From assembly GCA_036274595.1 (NCBI GenBank), contig DASUFL010000145.1, positions 1-14,749 on the forward strand: a DNA stretch of 14,749 nt, written 5' to 3'. Source of the DNA: WS-9 sp036274595 (GTDB lineage Bacteria; Eisenbacteria; RBG-16-71-46; SZUA-252). Of the stretch, positions 14,070 through 14,749 are shown one piece after another. Numbering within the stretch: the first letter of the stretch is position 1; each line of letters opens with the position of its first letter. The position numbers and the translations under genes are program-made. The notes beneath the pieces are model-generated. The model made no database searches and was not told where the DNA came from. It saw only the letters and a program-made list of their open reading frames with translations.

Positions 14070-14749
14070 GCGAAGCACTCCGGACACCGAGACCAGTACT
14101 CCTCCGACTCGTGGCCGCACGATGGGCAGATGTACACCTCCCCCGGACCGAAGCGCTCGATCAGGGCCTGCATCTCGTCGAGCGCGCGCGGGAGGTCGCC
14201 GCGACGCCGGTGGAGCTCGGCGAGGAGGAGCCGCGCCGGCACCGAGCCGGGCTCGAGCTCGAACGCCTCGTTCAGCATACGGCCGGCGTCGTCCAGCTCG
14301 CCTTTCTTGAGATGGACCCGCGCGAGGGCGAGATGGACCCGCACGTCCTTCGGATTCCGCGCGAGCATCTCCTCGTAGGTCTGGTCCACGTCCGCGAACC
14401 GCCCCGATTCGAAGTAGGAGGTCTCGAGGCGGTCGAGCACGAGGTGGGAGAACGTGGGATGCGCCCCCGCCAGCGCCTTCCAGAGAACCACGGCGCGCTC
14501 CGGCCGGTTCGCCTCGTAGCAGAGATCGCCGAGTCGAAGGAGCGCGGCCGGCTCGTCATGCTTCAGCTTGAGCGCCGCCTGGAACTGGCGCTTGGCGTCG
14601 TCCAGCTTCCCTTCGCGGAGATAGATCTCGCCGATGGACGAGCGATAGCGCGCGAGCCCGACGCCGTTCTCGCTGGTCGCCTTGGCCACCTCGGCCCGGG
14701 TCTCGTACGCGCGCTCCCATTCGCCCGCCGCCTCGTGGGCTTTCACGAG
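14054..14749 (-). CDS. lapB: LapB/YciM-like TPR protein with C-terminal zinc ribbon (N-terminus beyond window)
   Basis: The visible 231 C-terminal residues are open to the right edge of the window. They comprise tandem TPR repeats (for example SIGEIYLREGKLDDAKRQF, HLALARVHLKKGELDDA, LLLAELHRRRGDLPRALDE). They end in a rubredoxin-like metal-binding tail with two Cys pairs, YICPSCG and RCPECFAW, in the last 25 residues. This combination is the hallmark of LapB (YciM). In E. coli LapB promotes FtsH-dependent degradation of LpxC and so tunes LPS synthesis at the inner membrane. The N-terminal membrane helix of LapB would lie outside the window and cannot be checked. Another TPR protein with a zinc ribbon remains possible. 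It is the first visible gene of the operon that continues into the SPOR gene and mutS. Confidence 0.82.
   Translation of the reverse strand, partial: LVKAHEAAGEWERAYETRAEVAKATSENGVGLARYRSSIGEIYLREGKLDDAKRQFQAALKLKHDEPAALLRLGDLCYEANRPERAVVLWKALAGAHPTFSHLVLDRLETSYFESGRFADVDQTYEEMLARNPKDVRVHLALARVHLKKGELDDAGRMLNEAFELEPGSVPARLLLAELHRRRGDLPRALDEMQALIERFGPGEVYICPSCGHESEEYWSRCPECFAWARA

Overview
The window carries nine protein-coding genes, all on the minus strand and packed end to end, from a GC-rich bacterium. It looks like core chromosome: there are no mobile elements, RNA genes, CRISPR arrays or obvious signs of transfer. A LapB-type protein (LPS homeostasis), a SPOR-domain exported protein and two further signal-peptide proteins point to a diderm (Gram-negative-type) cell. 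High GC, extensive start/stop overlaps, an acidobacterial/myxobacterial-style S55 protease-like protein and a MutL with its own endonuclease motif suggest an uncultured phylum such as Candidatus Eisenbacteria, Gemmatimonadota or a relative. That placement is inference only.

Layout in the direction of transcription, from high to low coordinates. The first block (14749 to 6286) holds the C-terminal part of a LapB-like TPR/zinc-ribbon protein, a TPR-SPOR exported protein (start overlaps lapB by 16 nt), mutS (7 nt gap, Shine-Dalgarno overlapping the upstream stop), an exported S55-family protease-like protein (ATGA overlap) and an exported seven-bladed propeller protein with C-terminal Ig-like domains (ATGA overlap). 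No promoter or terminator is visible inside this block, so it reads as one operon. A 214 nt gap (6072-6285) follows, the longest non-coding stretch, with a candidate extended -10 promoter. The second block (6071 to 1) holds a multi-GAF protein ending in a degenerate GGDEF domain, an M24 aminopeptidase-like protein (50 nt gap containing a GC hairpin), mutL (2 nt gap) and the 5' three quarters of miaA (10 nt gap, GTG start), which runs off the left edge.

Functional reading. MutS and an endonuclease-type MutL together give a methyl-independent (MutH-less type) mismatch repair pair, here on one strand but in two neighbouring operons. MutL-MiaA adjacency is a known arrangement, for example in enterobacteria. 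LapB, SPOR, S55 and propeller proteins form an envelope-facing set around mutS. The multi-GAF protein looks like a cytoplasmic sensor or scaffold whose output domain has lost every diguanylate cyclase signature residue.

The most unusual items are the S55-like protein, whose Ser-bearing half precedes its His-bearing half (opposite to SpoIVB); its translationally coupled propeller partner; and the pseudo-GGDEF/triple-GAF protein with a Rossmann-like N-terminus. I found no clear defence system, mobile system or other wholly new machinery.
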